Source: SIG291 sp045543455
GTDB taxonomy: Bacteria; Bacillota; Clostridia; Lachnospirales; Lachnospiraceae
NCBI GenBank assembly: GCA_045543455.1
Contig: JAZQMK010000030.1
Span: 1-36,195, forward strand
Reading direction: 5' to 3'
Length of the DNA: 36,195 nucleotides
The notes below the pieces were generated by a model, which saw nothing but the letters and a program-made list of their open reading frames with translations, was not told the origin of the DNA and searched no databases. The translations under genes were made by a program, and so were the position numbers. Shown here piece by piece: positions 1 to 6,912 of this stretch (positions are counted from its first letter, which is position 1; the number at the start of each line of letters is the position of its first letter).

Positions 1-148
1 GGTACATAAAGATGTTTCGGAACGACTCACTAAAATTGATGGTTCGCTGGCTACTAAAGTCAGAAAGGTATTAGACCTTAATAAGGCGGAACGTCATATA
101 AGAGGCGGAATGGCAACAAAAGAAAAATATTTACACAATCATATTTAA
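1..148 (+). CDS. spoIIID: Sporulation transcriptional regulator SpoIIID (C-terminal part)
   Basis: Reading from base 2, the last 48 codons of a protein are visible before a TAA at 146-148. The stretch runs from VHKDVSERL through KVLDLNKAERHIRGG to ATKEKYL, which I recognise as the C-terminal half of SpoIIID, including the end of its helix-turn-helix (VHKDVSERL) and the basic tail RHIRGG that contacts DNA. SpoIIID is the small mother-cell transcription factor that switches the sigma-E regulon during sporulation. The N-terminal half, including the start, lies outside the window. The family is usually about 80-90 residues, so roughly half is present. It implies a spore-forming host. A hairpin directly after the stop closes the unit. 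Confidence 0.88.
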   Translation, partial: VHKDVSERLTKIDGSLATKVRKVLDLNKAERHIRGGMATKEKYLHNHI

Positions 149-199
149 AAAAATGCACCAAAAATGTTAGGGATACTGACATTTGAAGGTGCATTTTAT
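149..199 (+). terminator. Probable intrinsic terminator after spoIIID
   Basis: The outer arms AAAATGCACC (150-159) and GGTGCATTTT (188-197) pair perfectly over 10 bp. Inside them, AAATGT (162-167) and ACATTT (179-184) form a second stem. The right arm ends in a short T run. It lies immediately after the spoIIID stop codon. Confidence 0.65.
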
Positions 200-209
200 G
201 TTATAAAAC

Positions 210-239
210 TTGCTATTATATACAAAAATATAGTATAAT
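210..239 (+). promoter_or_regulatory. Probable sigma-A promoter for the symporter operon
   Basis: A -35-like TTGCTA (210-215) and a consensus -10 TATAAT (234-239) are separated by 18 bp, about 40 bp before the ATG at 278. It lies between the spoIIID terminator and the first gene of the next unit. Confidence 0.5.
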
Positions 240-277
240 AAAATTTAAGATGTTTCATTTTGGGAGGAAGGTTTTGT

Positions 278-1693
278 ATGAGTTTTAATGATGTGCTTAC
301 GAAGATTAATGATGTAATGTATACATACATTTTAATCATTATGCTGGTAGGAGTAGGTATATATTTTACAATCAGGACAAAGGGAGTACAGTTTAGATTG
401 CTTAAGGACGGTCTTAAGGCAATGCTTGATAAGGCAGGAACTGATGAGAATGGCAATAAAAAGGTATCTTCTTTTAGTGCGTTGATGATTTCAACTGCAT
501 CAAGAGTTGGGACAGGCAATATTGCCGGAATAGCTACTGCAATTGTGGCAGGTGGTCCCGGAGCAGTGTTTTGGATGTGGGTAATGGCACTTATAGGTGG
601 AGCATCAGCGTTTGTTGAAAGTACACTTGCACAGGTTTATAAGGTGAAAAAGGATGGACATTTTAGAGGTGGTCCGTCATATTATATGGAGAGAGCATTA
701 AAGAAAAGATGGATGGGTGTATTGTTTTCGGTGTTGCTTATTATATGTTTCGCTTATGGCTTTAACGCCTTACAATCCTATAATATGTCATCAGCTATTG
801 AGTATTATATAAAAGATTATAAAAATACAATATGGCCGGTAGTTGTAGGTATTATATTGGCAGTGGCAACTGCTATGGTTATATGGGGTGGCGTTCATAG
901 AATAGGTTTTATCTCATCAGTTATTGTGCCTATTATGGCTAGTATATATATTTTAATGTCAATAGTTATTGTAATAATGAATATTGACCAATTGCCAGAT
1001 GTGTTTAAGGTGATTTTTGAAGGTGCATTTGATTTTAAGGCTATGGCTGGAGGCTTTGCAGGAAGTGCAGTTGTTATTGGTATTAAGAGAGGTTTATTTT
1101 CAAATGAAGCCGGAATGGGTAGTGCACCAAATGCTTCAGCCTCTGCAGATGTTGAACATCCTGTAAAACAAGGCTTGGTTCAAGTTATATCAGTATTTAT
1201 TGATACCATACTTATATGCTCAAGTACGGCTATGATGCTTTTGGTTTCAGGCGTTAAAGGAGAAAGTGGTGTATTAGACGGAATACCATATGTTCAAAAA
1301 GCTATTAGCAGTAATGTTGGTGAATTTGGAATTCATTTTATTACATTTTCAATATTTGCTTTTGCATTTAGCAGTCTGATAGGCAATTATTATTATGCAG
1401 AGTCAAATGTTATATTTATAAAAGATAATAAAATATTATTAAATGTATTTAGAGGAACTTGTGTTCTTGCTGTTTTTCTAGGTGCGTTGGCGGATTTTTC
1501 GTTGGTATGGAATATTGCAGATGTTACAATGGGATGTATGGCTATTGTAAATATAATTGCTATATTTATGTTAAGAAAAGTTGTGTTTAAAACCCTTAAT
1601 AATTATCAACAGCTTAAAAAAGAGGGCAAACCTATAAAATTTGTCGGAGAAGATATCGGCATTAAAGATACAGTATGGGAAAGAGAGGAATAG
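278..1693 (+). CDS. Sodium:alanine symporter family protein (AGCS)
   Basis: A 471-residue polytopic membrane protein of the alanine-or-glycine:cation symporter family, which imports small neutral amino acids with sodium across the cytoplasmic membrane. Family marks visible are the TASRVGTGNIAGIATA stretch near the N terminus, GGPSYYMERAL after the third hydrophobic segment, and the SNEAGMGSAPNASA region, plus about ten hydrophobic segments and a length normal for the family. An in-frame TTG at 260 is possible, but the ATG at 278 has GGGAGGAAGG just upstream (262-271) and starts the typical N terminus. The next gene follows after 4 bp, so they are probably cotranscribed. The exact substrate (alanine, glycine or glutamine) cannot be told from sequence. 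Confidence 0.9.
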   Translation: MSFNDVLTKINDVMYTYILIIMLVGVGIYFTIRTKGVQFRLLKDGLKAMLDKAGTDENGNKKVSSFSALMISTASRVGTGNIAGIATAIVAGGPGAVFWMWVMALIGGASAFVESTLAQVYKVKKDGHFRGGPSYYMERALKKRWMGVLFSVLLIICFAYGFNALQSYNMSSAIEYYIKDYKNTIWPVVVGIILAVATAMVIWGGVHRIGFISSVIVPIMASIYILMSIVIVIMNIDQLPDVFKVIFEGAFDFKAMAGGFAGSAVVIGIKRGLFSNEAGMGSAPNASASADVEHPVKQGLVQVISVFIDTILICSSTAMMLLVSGVKGESGVLDGIPYVQKAISSNVGEFGIHFITFSIFAFAFSSLIGNYYYAESNVIFIKDNKILLNVFRGTCVLAVFLGALADFSLVWNIADVTMGCMAIVNIIAIFMLRKVVFKTLNNYQQLKKEGKPIKFVGEDIGIKDTVWEREE

Positions 1694-1697
1694 AATT

Positions 1698-2522
1698 ATG
1701 AGTGAATGTAGTGGAACATGTGCTTCATGTGCAAGCAATTGTAAGGACAGAAAAGAGGCTAATCAGTTTTTGATTGAGCAAAATGAATTTAGTAATGTTA
1801 AGAAAATTATTGGAATTGTTAGTGGGAAAGGTGGCGTAGGTAAGTCATTAGTGACTTCTATGCTTGCAAGTATGATGAGTAAACGCGGGTACAAAACTGC
1901 GATTTTAGATGCTGATATAACAGGTCCATCAATACCAAAGGCGTTTGGAATTAAGGGAAGAGCTCTTGCAACAAAGGATGGTATTATACCTTCTGAATCA
2001 GCAAATGGTGTATCAATTATGTCTATTAATCTTTTAGTTGATAATGAGACAGATCCTGTTGTTTGGAGAGGCCCTGTTATTGCCAATATGGTTAAGCAGT
2101 TTTATTCAGAAGTAAATTGGGGCGATATTGATTATATGTTTGTGGATATGCCTCCAGGAACCGGTGATGTTCCTTTGACAGTATTTCAGTCGATTCCAGT
2201 TGAAGGAATAGTAGTTGTTACATCACCACAGGAGCTTGTTTCGATGATAGTTGCAAAGGCTGTGAAAATGGCAAATATGATGAATATTCCTATAATAGGT
2301 CTTGTTGAAAATATGAGTTACCTTGAGTGCCCTGACTGTGGTAAAAAATTAGAGGTATTTGGTAAAAGTAAGGTAGAAGCAGTGGCAGCAGATTTTGCTT
2401 TAAATACATTTACAAGATTACCTATTGCTCCAAGCATTGCGTCAGCATGTGATGCTGGAGAGATTGAAACAATTGATATTGATGAGTTAAATGTTATTCT
2501 TGATAAAATTGAAAATATCTAA
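1698..2522 (+). CDS. Mrp/NBP35 family P-loop ATPase (Fe-S cluster carrier)
   Basis: A 274-residue cytoplasmic ATPase of the Mrp/ApbC/NBP35 group, which bind a [4Fe-4S] cluster and deliver it to client enzymes. The deviant Walker A SGKGGVGKS is at residues 42-50, with DADITGPS and the Walker B-like VDMPPGTGD further on, as expected for the MinD/Mrp class. The N terminus carries four cysteines (C4, C8, C11, C15), as in NBP35-type proteins, and a CPDC pair lies at 211-214, the usual cluster ligand site at the dimer interface. The ATG at 1698 follows a GAGAGG sequence overlapping the end of the symporter gene. The upstream in-frame start at 1641 would lie inside that gene and adds no recognisable sequence. 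It is likely cotranscribed with the following redox-protein gene. Confidence 0.92.
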   Translation: MSECSGTCASCASNCKDRKEANQFLIEQNEFSNVKKIIGIVSGKGGVGKSLVTSMLASMMSKRGYKTAILDADITGPSIPKAFGIKGRALATKDGIIPSESANGVSIMSINLLVDNETDPVVWRGPVIANMVKQFYSEVNWGDIDYMFVDMPPGTGDVPLTVFQSIPVEGIVVVTSPQELVSMIVAKAVKMANMMNIPIIGLVENMSYLECPDCGKKLEVFGKSKVEAVAADFALNTFTRLPIAPSIASACDAGEIETIDIDELNVILDKIENI

Positions 2523-2536
2523 AAGGAGTTAATGCT

Positions 2537-3016
2537 ATGGAATTAGATATTGAAAATAGCAAATATGCTAAAAAGGCTATGGAGTTATTTAAGGAAGGCT
2601 ACAATTGTTCACAGGCAGTTTTTTTGGCGTTCGAAGATTTGTATGATATGGATAGAAAGACTGCTCTAAAGCTTAGTTCCTCATTTGGTGGAGGAATGGG
2701 AAGACTTAGAGAGGTATGTGGCGCGGTTTCCGGAATGTTTATGGTGGCAGGCATTTTATATGGTTACGATTCACCGGATAATCATGAAGAAAAGAGCGCA
2801 CATTATGCAAGGATTCAGGAATTAGCTAAGGAATTTGAGAATATAAATGGTTCTATAGTATGTAGAGAGCTGTTAGGACTTTCTAAGAAGAATGATGAAC
2901 CGGTTCCTGAAAAACGTACAGACGAATACTATAAAAAACGCCCATGTGTACAGCTTGTTGGGATTGCGGCGGTAATTATGGAAGAATATGTTACAAAAGT
3001 AAAGGTGAGTATATGA
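2537..3016 (+). CDS. C_GCAxxG_C_C family putative redox protein
   Basis: A 159-residue protein matching the C_GCAxxG_C_C family, named after its invariant cysteine pattern. Visible here are YNCSQAV (C24), EVCGAVSG (C61), IVCRELLG (C109) and RPCVQLV (C137). These cysteines are thought to bind a metal or cluster, but the function of the family is not well defined. AAAAGGAG lies just before the ATG. The stop overlaps the start of the next gene (ATGA), and it follows the Mrp gene by 14 bp. This suggests a cotranscribed metal or redox module, which is an inference. Confidence 0.85.
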   Translation: MELDIENSKYAKKAMELFKEGYNCSQAVFLAFEDLYDMDRKTALKLSSSFGGGMGRLREVCGAVSGMFMVAGILYGYDSPDNHEEKSAHYARIQELAKEFENINGSIVCRELLGLSKKNDEPVPEKRTDEYYKKRPCVQLVGIAAVIMEEYVTKVKVSI

Positions 3017-3366
3017 AGTACTTTTTGGGTTTTTTAAAGCTTGTGTCAGTTATATTTTTTGCTCTTTCATTGATTGTAAATTTATTTTTTGGAGGAGTTA
3101 GTATTTATCATATTGTTACAAGCATAAGCAATGGTACATATGGAGTGGAATCCAGTTATTGTGATATGTCTGCTTTTATTATGGTTATATGGGGCCTTTT
3201 ACTTTTAGTAACTGATGGTGTGGCAACATTGACTTCAATTGCAGGTTTTGCTATAACTTATGCTGAAAAACAGGCTGATAAAAAATTCTTTGGAATAATA
3301 CTTATAGCATCACTGATAGGAGGATTATTCTTCTATGTAGTGTCGACTTTGTATATGAAAATGTAA
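3013..3366 (+). CDS. Small hypothetical membrane protein
   Basis: A 117-residue protein with three hydrophobic stretches: about residues 4-32, then around the VIWGLLLLVTDGVATLTSIAGF segment (cut here by a short break between two spans), and near the C terminus. I do not recognise the family. The ATG at 3013 overlaps the preceding TGA and has AAAGGTGAG upstream. An in-frame start at 2944 would lie inside the upstream gene and lacks a ribosome site. The overlap suggests translational coupling to the C_GCAxxG_C_C gene. No catalytic motif is visible. Confidence 0.7.
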   Translation: MKYFLGFLKLVSVIFFALSLIVNLFFGGVSIYHIVTSISNGTYGVESSYCDMSAFIMVIWGLLLLVTDGVATLTSIAGFAITYAEKQADKKFFGIILIASLIGGLFFYVVSTLYMKM

Positions 3367-3381
3367 TATATTGGAGGTAGT

Positions 3382-5100
3382 ATGAATAACGATAAGCTTA
3401 GTAATCAGCTTAATCTGGCTTTGTCATCTACTAGGTCTGAGAGAGAAATGTCTCTGGATCTTGATGTGGGGTATGAGGCCAGTTCTAATATGTGGGAATT
3501 AATTATAAAATATACAAAAGATATACGATATATACAGGCGGAACTAAACTTTGAGTTAGTTCCGCTTTTTAATGGATATGGTATTGTGACTATTGAGGAA
3601 AATAAGATTGAGAGTCTTTCTAATTATCCGGAAATTATATTTATTGATAAGCCGACACCACTATATTTTACCCTTGATAAAACTAGTGGTGATATTTGTG
3701 CCAGCACGGTAAAACGAGTAAGAGGACTTTCTGGCGAGGGAGTATGTGTTGCTATAATTGATTCCGGTATTGATTATGCTCATCCGGATTTTATAAATGC
3801 AGACGGTAGCAGCAGAATATTGGCCATATGGGACCAGAATGTTTCAGGTAACCCACCGGATGGATATCTTATAGGAAGTTTATATACAAAGGCAGATATA
3901 GATGAAGCACTTTTAAATAATGTAAAACTGCCTACTAAAGATATAAGTGGACATGGGACACATGTGGCAGGAATTGCCTGTGGAAATGGTAGAGCGAGCA
4001 ATAGAAGATATGAAGGGGTCGCACCTAAAAGTAGTATATTAGTGGTAAAATTAGAAGGAGGTACCGATAAAAATCCTGCTAAAACCAGTCAGCTTATGCA
4101 GGCTATTGATTTTTGCATGCGTACAGCTATTGAAATGAATTTACCTTTGGTTATAAATCTAAGCTTTGGCAATAATTATGGAGCTCATAATGGTCAAAAT
4201 ATTGTTGAAGATTATATAAATGGAATTGCAAATATGTGGAAAACATCCATTGTGGTAGGAACAGGCAATGAAGGGCTAACCTCTTTACACAATTCTGACA
4301 TACTAAAAGAAGGGGAAAGAAAAGAAATTGAGATATCTGTTCCGGGAGAAGAGTTTGCATTTAATATACAATTTTGGAAAAAATATCAGGATTCGATTGA
4401 GGTGGAAATAATTGCACCAAATAATCAAAGCAGTGGAAGGATAAAACCTTTACTTGGAGCGCAGGATTTTATTTTAAATGATACTAGAATACGCCTTTAC
4501 TATGGCAGTCCTATTCCAATTAACATTTTACAGGAAATATATATTGAATTTTTACCTGAAGCATTTTATTATATTACTGAAGGGATATGGAAGATTGTTT
4601 TATATGGCGAAAAAATTGTGGATGGCGAATATAATATGTGGTTGCCGTCAGGAGCTAAGCTTGTATCTAACACCAAATTTTTAAATCCTAGTAAGAATAT
4701 TACTTTAACTATTCCTTCTACAGCCTACAGAGTGATAAGTGTGGCAGCTTACAATTCTACGGACGACAGCTATGCAGAATTTTCGGGAAGAGGATATACT
4801 CTTAGTCCTTATTCCATAAAGCCAGATATATGTGCGCCTGGAGTTAATATAACTTCTTGTGCACCAGGAGCTTCTTATGTGCAAAAAAGCGGAACCTCTA
4901 TGGCGACACCATTTGTATCAGGGGCAGCAGCACTTCTTATGGAGTGGGGCATAGTAAAGAAAAATGATATATTTATGTACGGCGAAAAGCTAAAGGCTAA
5001 TCTGATAAATGGGGCAAGACCAATAGGGGGAATTGCTGAATATCCCAATAATCAGGTGGGTTGGGGTGCACTTTGTATTGAAGATTCGATTCCTATTTAA
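3382..5100 (+). CDS. S8 family subtilisin-like serine protease (CspB-like)
   Basis: A 572-residue subtilase with an intact catalytic triad: Asp127 in IIDSGIDYAHPDF, His191 in GHGTHVAG and Ser505 in SGTSMATPFVSG, with the oxyanion Asn295 in GTGNEG. About 110 residues precede the catalytic domain and resemble a prodomain. A roughly 130-residue insert between the Asn and Ser blocks (about residues 305-435) looks like the jellyroll insert of clostridial CspB/CspC-type proteases, which act in spore germination. No signal peptide is seen, consistent with that group. Whether it acts in germination here is inference; other intracellular subtilases of Lachnospiraceae look similar. GGAGGTAG precedes the ATG. 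A perfect terminator-like hairpin lies within the prodomain coding sequence (see separate entry). Confidence 0.88.
   Translation: MNNDKLSNQLNLALSSTRSEREMSLDLDVGYEASSNMWELIIKYTKDIRYIQAELNFELVPLFNGYGIVTIEENKIESLSNYPEIIFIDKPTPLYFTLDKTSGDICASTVKRVRGLSGEGVCVAIIDSGIDYAHPDFINADGSSRILAIWDQNVSGNPPDGYLIGSLYTKADIDEALLNNVKLPTKDISGHGTHVAGIACGNGRASNRRYEGVAPKSSILVVKLEGGTDKNPAKTSQLMQAIDFCMRTAIEMNLPLVINLSFGNNYGAHNGQNIVEDYINGIANMWKTSIVVGTGNEGLTSLHNSDILKEGERKEIEISVPGEEFAFNIQFWKKYQDSIEVEIIAPNNQSSGRIKPLLGAQDFILNDTRIRLYYGSPIPINILQEIYIEFLPEAFYYITEGIWKIVLYGEKIVDGEYNMWLPSGAKLVSNTKFLNPSKNITLTIPSTAYRVISVAAYNSTDDSYAEFSGRGYTLSPYSIKPDICAPGVNITSCAPGASYVQKSGTSMATPFVSGAAALLMEWGIVKKNDIFMYGEKLKANLINGARPIGGIAEYPNNQVGWGALCIEDSIPI
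3538..3570 (+). terminator. Terminator-like hairpin inside the protease gene
   Basis: GCGGAACTAA (3538-3547) pairs perfectly with TTAGTTCCGC (3556-3565) over 10 bp with an 8-nt loop, followed at once by TTTTT (3566-3570). It has every mark of an intrinsic terminator but lies about 160 bp inside an open, intact coding sequence. It may attenuate expression or be fortuitous. Confidence 0.45.
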
Positions 5101-5158
5101 GTAAATTTAAACTAGCTTTAATAATATTGACATAAGAAAATAGAAAGAGGTATACATT

Positions 5159-6088
5159 TTGTTTTTAAAAAAACATTTATGGGCACTGTTATATACAGTG
5201 GTAATTATGAGTTTTACAGCGTATATATTGCTTACTACATTTGTTATCGAAGATGAATATTCAAAGGTTTTGGATGATGTGGATGAAAGCTATCAAAATA
5301 TGTTTGTAGATACGGAGACTTTACCGGGATTTAATGATGATGAATCTACGCAGTCTTCGACACAACAAAGTACACAAGAAGCTTTGAAACCTAAGATAAC
5401 ATTAACGGAGTATAGAAAATACGACACAACTATATATGTGGCTGATGTAAGAATTCCTTCTCTTAGTTATCTAAGAACGGCTTTGGCTAATGATTCCTAC
5501 GGAAAAAATATCACAGCTAAAACATCAGTTACGGCACAAAATAAAAATGCAATTTTAGCAATAAATGGCGACTATTATGGAGCGCGTGATTATGGTTATG
5601 TTATAAGAAATGGCATATTGTACAGGTCTGTTTCTGGCGGTAATCGTGAGGATTTGGTTATTTACAAAAATGGAAGCTTTGACGTAATTAATGAATCTGA
5701 AATTACAGCACAAGAACTTCTAAATAATGGAGCGGTACATGTATTTTCTTTTGGCCCTGCCCTTTTAGATGAAGGTACTATTATGGTAGATGAAAATGAC
5801 GAAGTGGGGCAGTCTATGGCAAGTAATCCTAGAACAGCTATTGCAATTATTGAGGAAGGACATTATTTATTTATCGTTTCTGATGGAAGAACTAGTGCGA
5901 GCGAAGGCCTATCACTTTATGAGATGGCAACATTTTGTAAGGAATTAGGCGCAGTAACGGCTTATAATCTTGATGGTGGTGGTTCATCAACTATGTACTA
6001 TAACGGACAAATTGTTAATAACCCTACAACTAGTGGAAAAACAATAAAGGAACGGAGTGTGAGTGATATTGTCTATATTGGCTACTGA
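5159..6088 (+). CDS. Phosphodiester glycosidase (NAGPA) domain membrane-anchored protein
   Basis: A 309-residue protein with one N-terminal membrane segment (about residues 8-32), a Thr/Gln/Ser-rich linker (about 60-75) and an extracytoplasmic domain of the phosphodiester glycosidase / NAGPA (DUF2233) family. Family marks are INGDYYGARDYGYVIRNG, FGPALLDEG, NPRTAIAI, VSDGRTSASEGLSLYEMA and AYNLDGGGSSTMYYNG. Members hydrolyse sugar phosphodiesters in cell-surface polymers or exopolysaccharide. The start is TTG at 5159, with AAAGAGG at 5144-5150; I see no in-frame ATG giving a better N terminus. The next gene begins within its 3' end. Substrate unknown. Confidence 0.85.
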   Translation: MFLKKHLWALLYTVVIMSFTAYILLTTFVIEDEYSKVLDDVDESYQNMFVDTETLPGFNDDESTQSSTQQSTQEALKPKITLTEYRKYDTTIYVADVRIPSLSYLRTALANDSYGKNITAKTSVTAQNKNAILAINGDYYGARDYGYVIRNGILYRSVSGGNREDLVIYKNGSFDVINESEITAQELLNNGAVHVFSFGPALLDEGTIMVDENDEVGQSMASNPRTAIAIIEEGHYLFIVSDGRTSASEGLSLYEMATFCKELGAVTAYNLDGGGSSTMYYNGQIVNNPTTSGKTIKERSVSDIVYIGY

Positions 6089-6476
6089 TAAAAATGAAAA
6101 GCTACTTAAAAGTTTTATTATAATATATACATTTGCCACGATATTTGTCGCTATATTTGGTGGAATATATGAGCTATTTAGCCATGGTGTTTATTCCTAC
6201 TATATGATTTATGCATTCATTTATCCGCTTTTAATAGGTGTTGTACCGTATATGATTATGCTATTTACAAAGGTTAATTTAATTCCTGGTAAATTAAGTT
6301 TTAATATATATAATTCAGGTGTGGCTACTCTTACTATAGGAAGCATAGTAGAAGGGGTTTTGGAGATATACGGTACTACAAATAAGCAGATTTTTGTATA
6401 TTGGATAGCTGGAATTCAGTTTGTCTTAATTGGTATGTTGCTATATCTAATAGGAACATTATTTGAAAAAAAATAA
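6063..6476 (+). CDS. Small hypothetical four-helix membrane protein
   Basis: A 137-residue hydrophobic protein with about four predicted membrane spans and short hydrophilic ends (ends FEKK). I do not recognise a family. It overlaps the 3' end of the NAGPA-domain gene by 26 bp. The GTG at 6063 is preceded by AAAGGAACGGAG; TTG at 6069 or 6078 are alternatives, so the exact start is uncertain. The overlap suggests coupled expression and perhaps a shared cell-envelope role, which is inference. Confidence 0.65.
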   Translation: MILSILATDKNEKLLKSFIIIYTFATIFVAIFGGIYELFSHGVYSYYMIYAFIYPLLIGVVPYMIMLFTKVNLIPGKLSFNIYNSGVATLTIGSIVEGVLEIYGTTNKQIFVYWIAGIQFVLIGMLLYLIGTLFEKK

Positions 6477-6494
6477 AAAAATTAAAAAAAGTTG

Positions 6495-6523
6495 TTGACT
6501 TTTTGAAAAATAGTGACTATTAT
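6495..6523 (+). promoter_or_regulatory. Promoter of the feo operon
   Basis: TTGACT (6495-6500) and TATTAT (6518-6523) are separated by exactly 17 bp. The dyads at 6528-6553 and 6569-6582 lie directly downstream, where a bound repressor would block initiation. Confidence 0.7.
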
Positions 6524-6527
6524 AAAT

Positions 6528-6553
6528 AAAGGGTTAGGAAGTACTAACCCTTT
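6528..6553 (+). promoter_or_regulatory. Iron-box-like dyad 1 (TTAG-N6-CTAA) in the feo promoter
   Basis: AAAGGGTTAG and CTAACCCTTT form a perfect 10-bp inverted repeat with a 6-nt centre, starting 4 bp after the -10 box. Its core TTAG-GAAGTA-CTAA (6534-6547) is the motif found three more times in the iron locus. DtxR/IdeR-type iron regulators bind TTAGG-type palindromes, so a repressor operator is the likely role. As RNA it would also form a hairpin at the extreme 5' end. Confidence 0.6.
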
Positions 6554-6568
6554 AGTTGAGTAGTTGAG

Positions 6569-6582
6569 TTAGTAAAAACTAA
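6569..6582 (+). promoter_or_regulatory. Iron-box-like dyad 2 (TTAG-N6-CTAA) upstream of feoA
   Basis: TTAGTAAAAACTAA has the same core as the dyad at 6534-6547, 22 bp further downstream in the feoA leader. Two copies of AGTTGAG lie between the two dyads. Two sites spaced about two helical turns apart would suit cooperative binding; this is inference. Confidence 0.55.
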
Positions 6583-6620
6583 TTGTAATAAGTTTTATAT
6601 ACCTAAAGGAAGGAAATGTT

Positions 6621-6842
6621 ATGAAAACATTACGAGATATTAAAGTTGGTCATAGTGCCAAAGTAGTGAAATTACATAGTGAAGGTGCAATAAGACGAAG
6701 AATTATGGATATGGGAATTACTAAGGGCGTAGAGATTTATGTACGCAAGGTTGCACCACTTGGAGACCCAATAGAACTTAAGGTAAGAGGATATGAATTG
6801 TCTTTAAGAAAAGCGGATGCAGAATTAATAGAGGTGGAATAA
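6621..6842 (+). CDS. feoA: Ferrous iron transport protein A (FeoA)
   Basis: A 73-residue SH3-like FeoA protein that associates with the cytoplasmic side of FeoB. Typical marks are RRRIMDMGITKG near the middle and PLGDPIELKVRGYELSLRKADAELI at the end (cut between the GDP and the LRK parts), which is the usual FeoA signature. Length is normal. The ATG at 6621 has AAAGGAAGG upstream. It is the first gene of the feo locus, under a clear promoter with two dyad operators. A hairpin with a T run separates it from feoB. Confidence 0.95.
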   Translation: MKTLRDIKVGHSAKVVKLHSEGAIRRRIMDMGITKGVEIYVRKVAPLGDPIELKVRGYELSLRKADAELIEVE

Positions 6843-6864
6843 AGGTGTGAAAAACACCTTTTTA
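6841..6864 (+). terminator. Hairpin with T run between feoA and feoB
   Basis: AAAGGTGT (6841-6848) pairs with ACACCTTT (6854-6861) around a GAAAA loop, followed by more T. It starts within the feoA stop codon and probably reduces, rather than abolishes, transcription into feoB, because no strong promoter is visible in the 50 bp before feoB. Confidence 0.65.
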
Positions 6865-6876
6865 TACGAAAAAGAG

Positions 6877-6890
6877 TTAGTTACCTCTAA
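6877..6890 (+). promoter_or_regulatory. Iron-box-like dyad 3 (TTAG-N6-CTAA) upstream of feoB
   Basis: TTAGTTACCTCTAA lies 22 bp before the feoB start, just after the feoA terminator hairpin. The core matches the other three sites in the locus. Confidence 0.5.
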
Positions 6891-6912
6891 TCAAAGAAAG
6901 GAATGAAATATA

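Noticed and set aside
5127..5156. TTGACA/TATACA as a promoter for the NAGPA-domain gene
   Set aside because: The -10 would be 2 bp before the TTG start codon, leaving no leader for the ribosome site that lies upstream of it.
6551..6572. A 14-base sequence CTAACTCAACTACT shared (inverted) between the feo leader and 30907-30920
   Set aside because: Exact 14-mers are expected by chance somewhere in an AT-rich 36-kb window, and nothing else supports a link.
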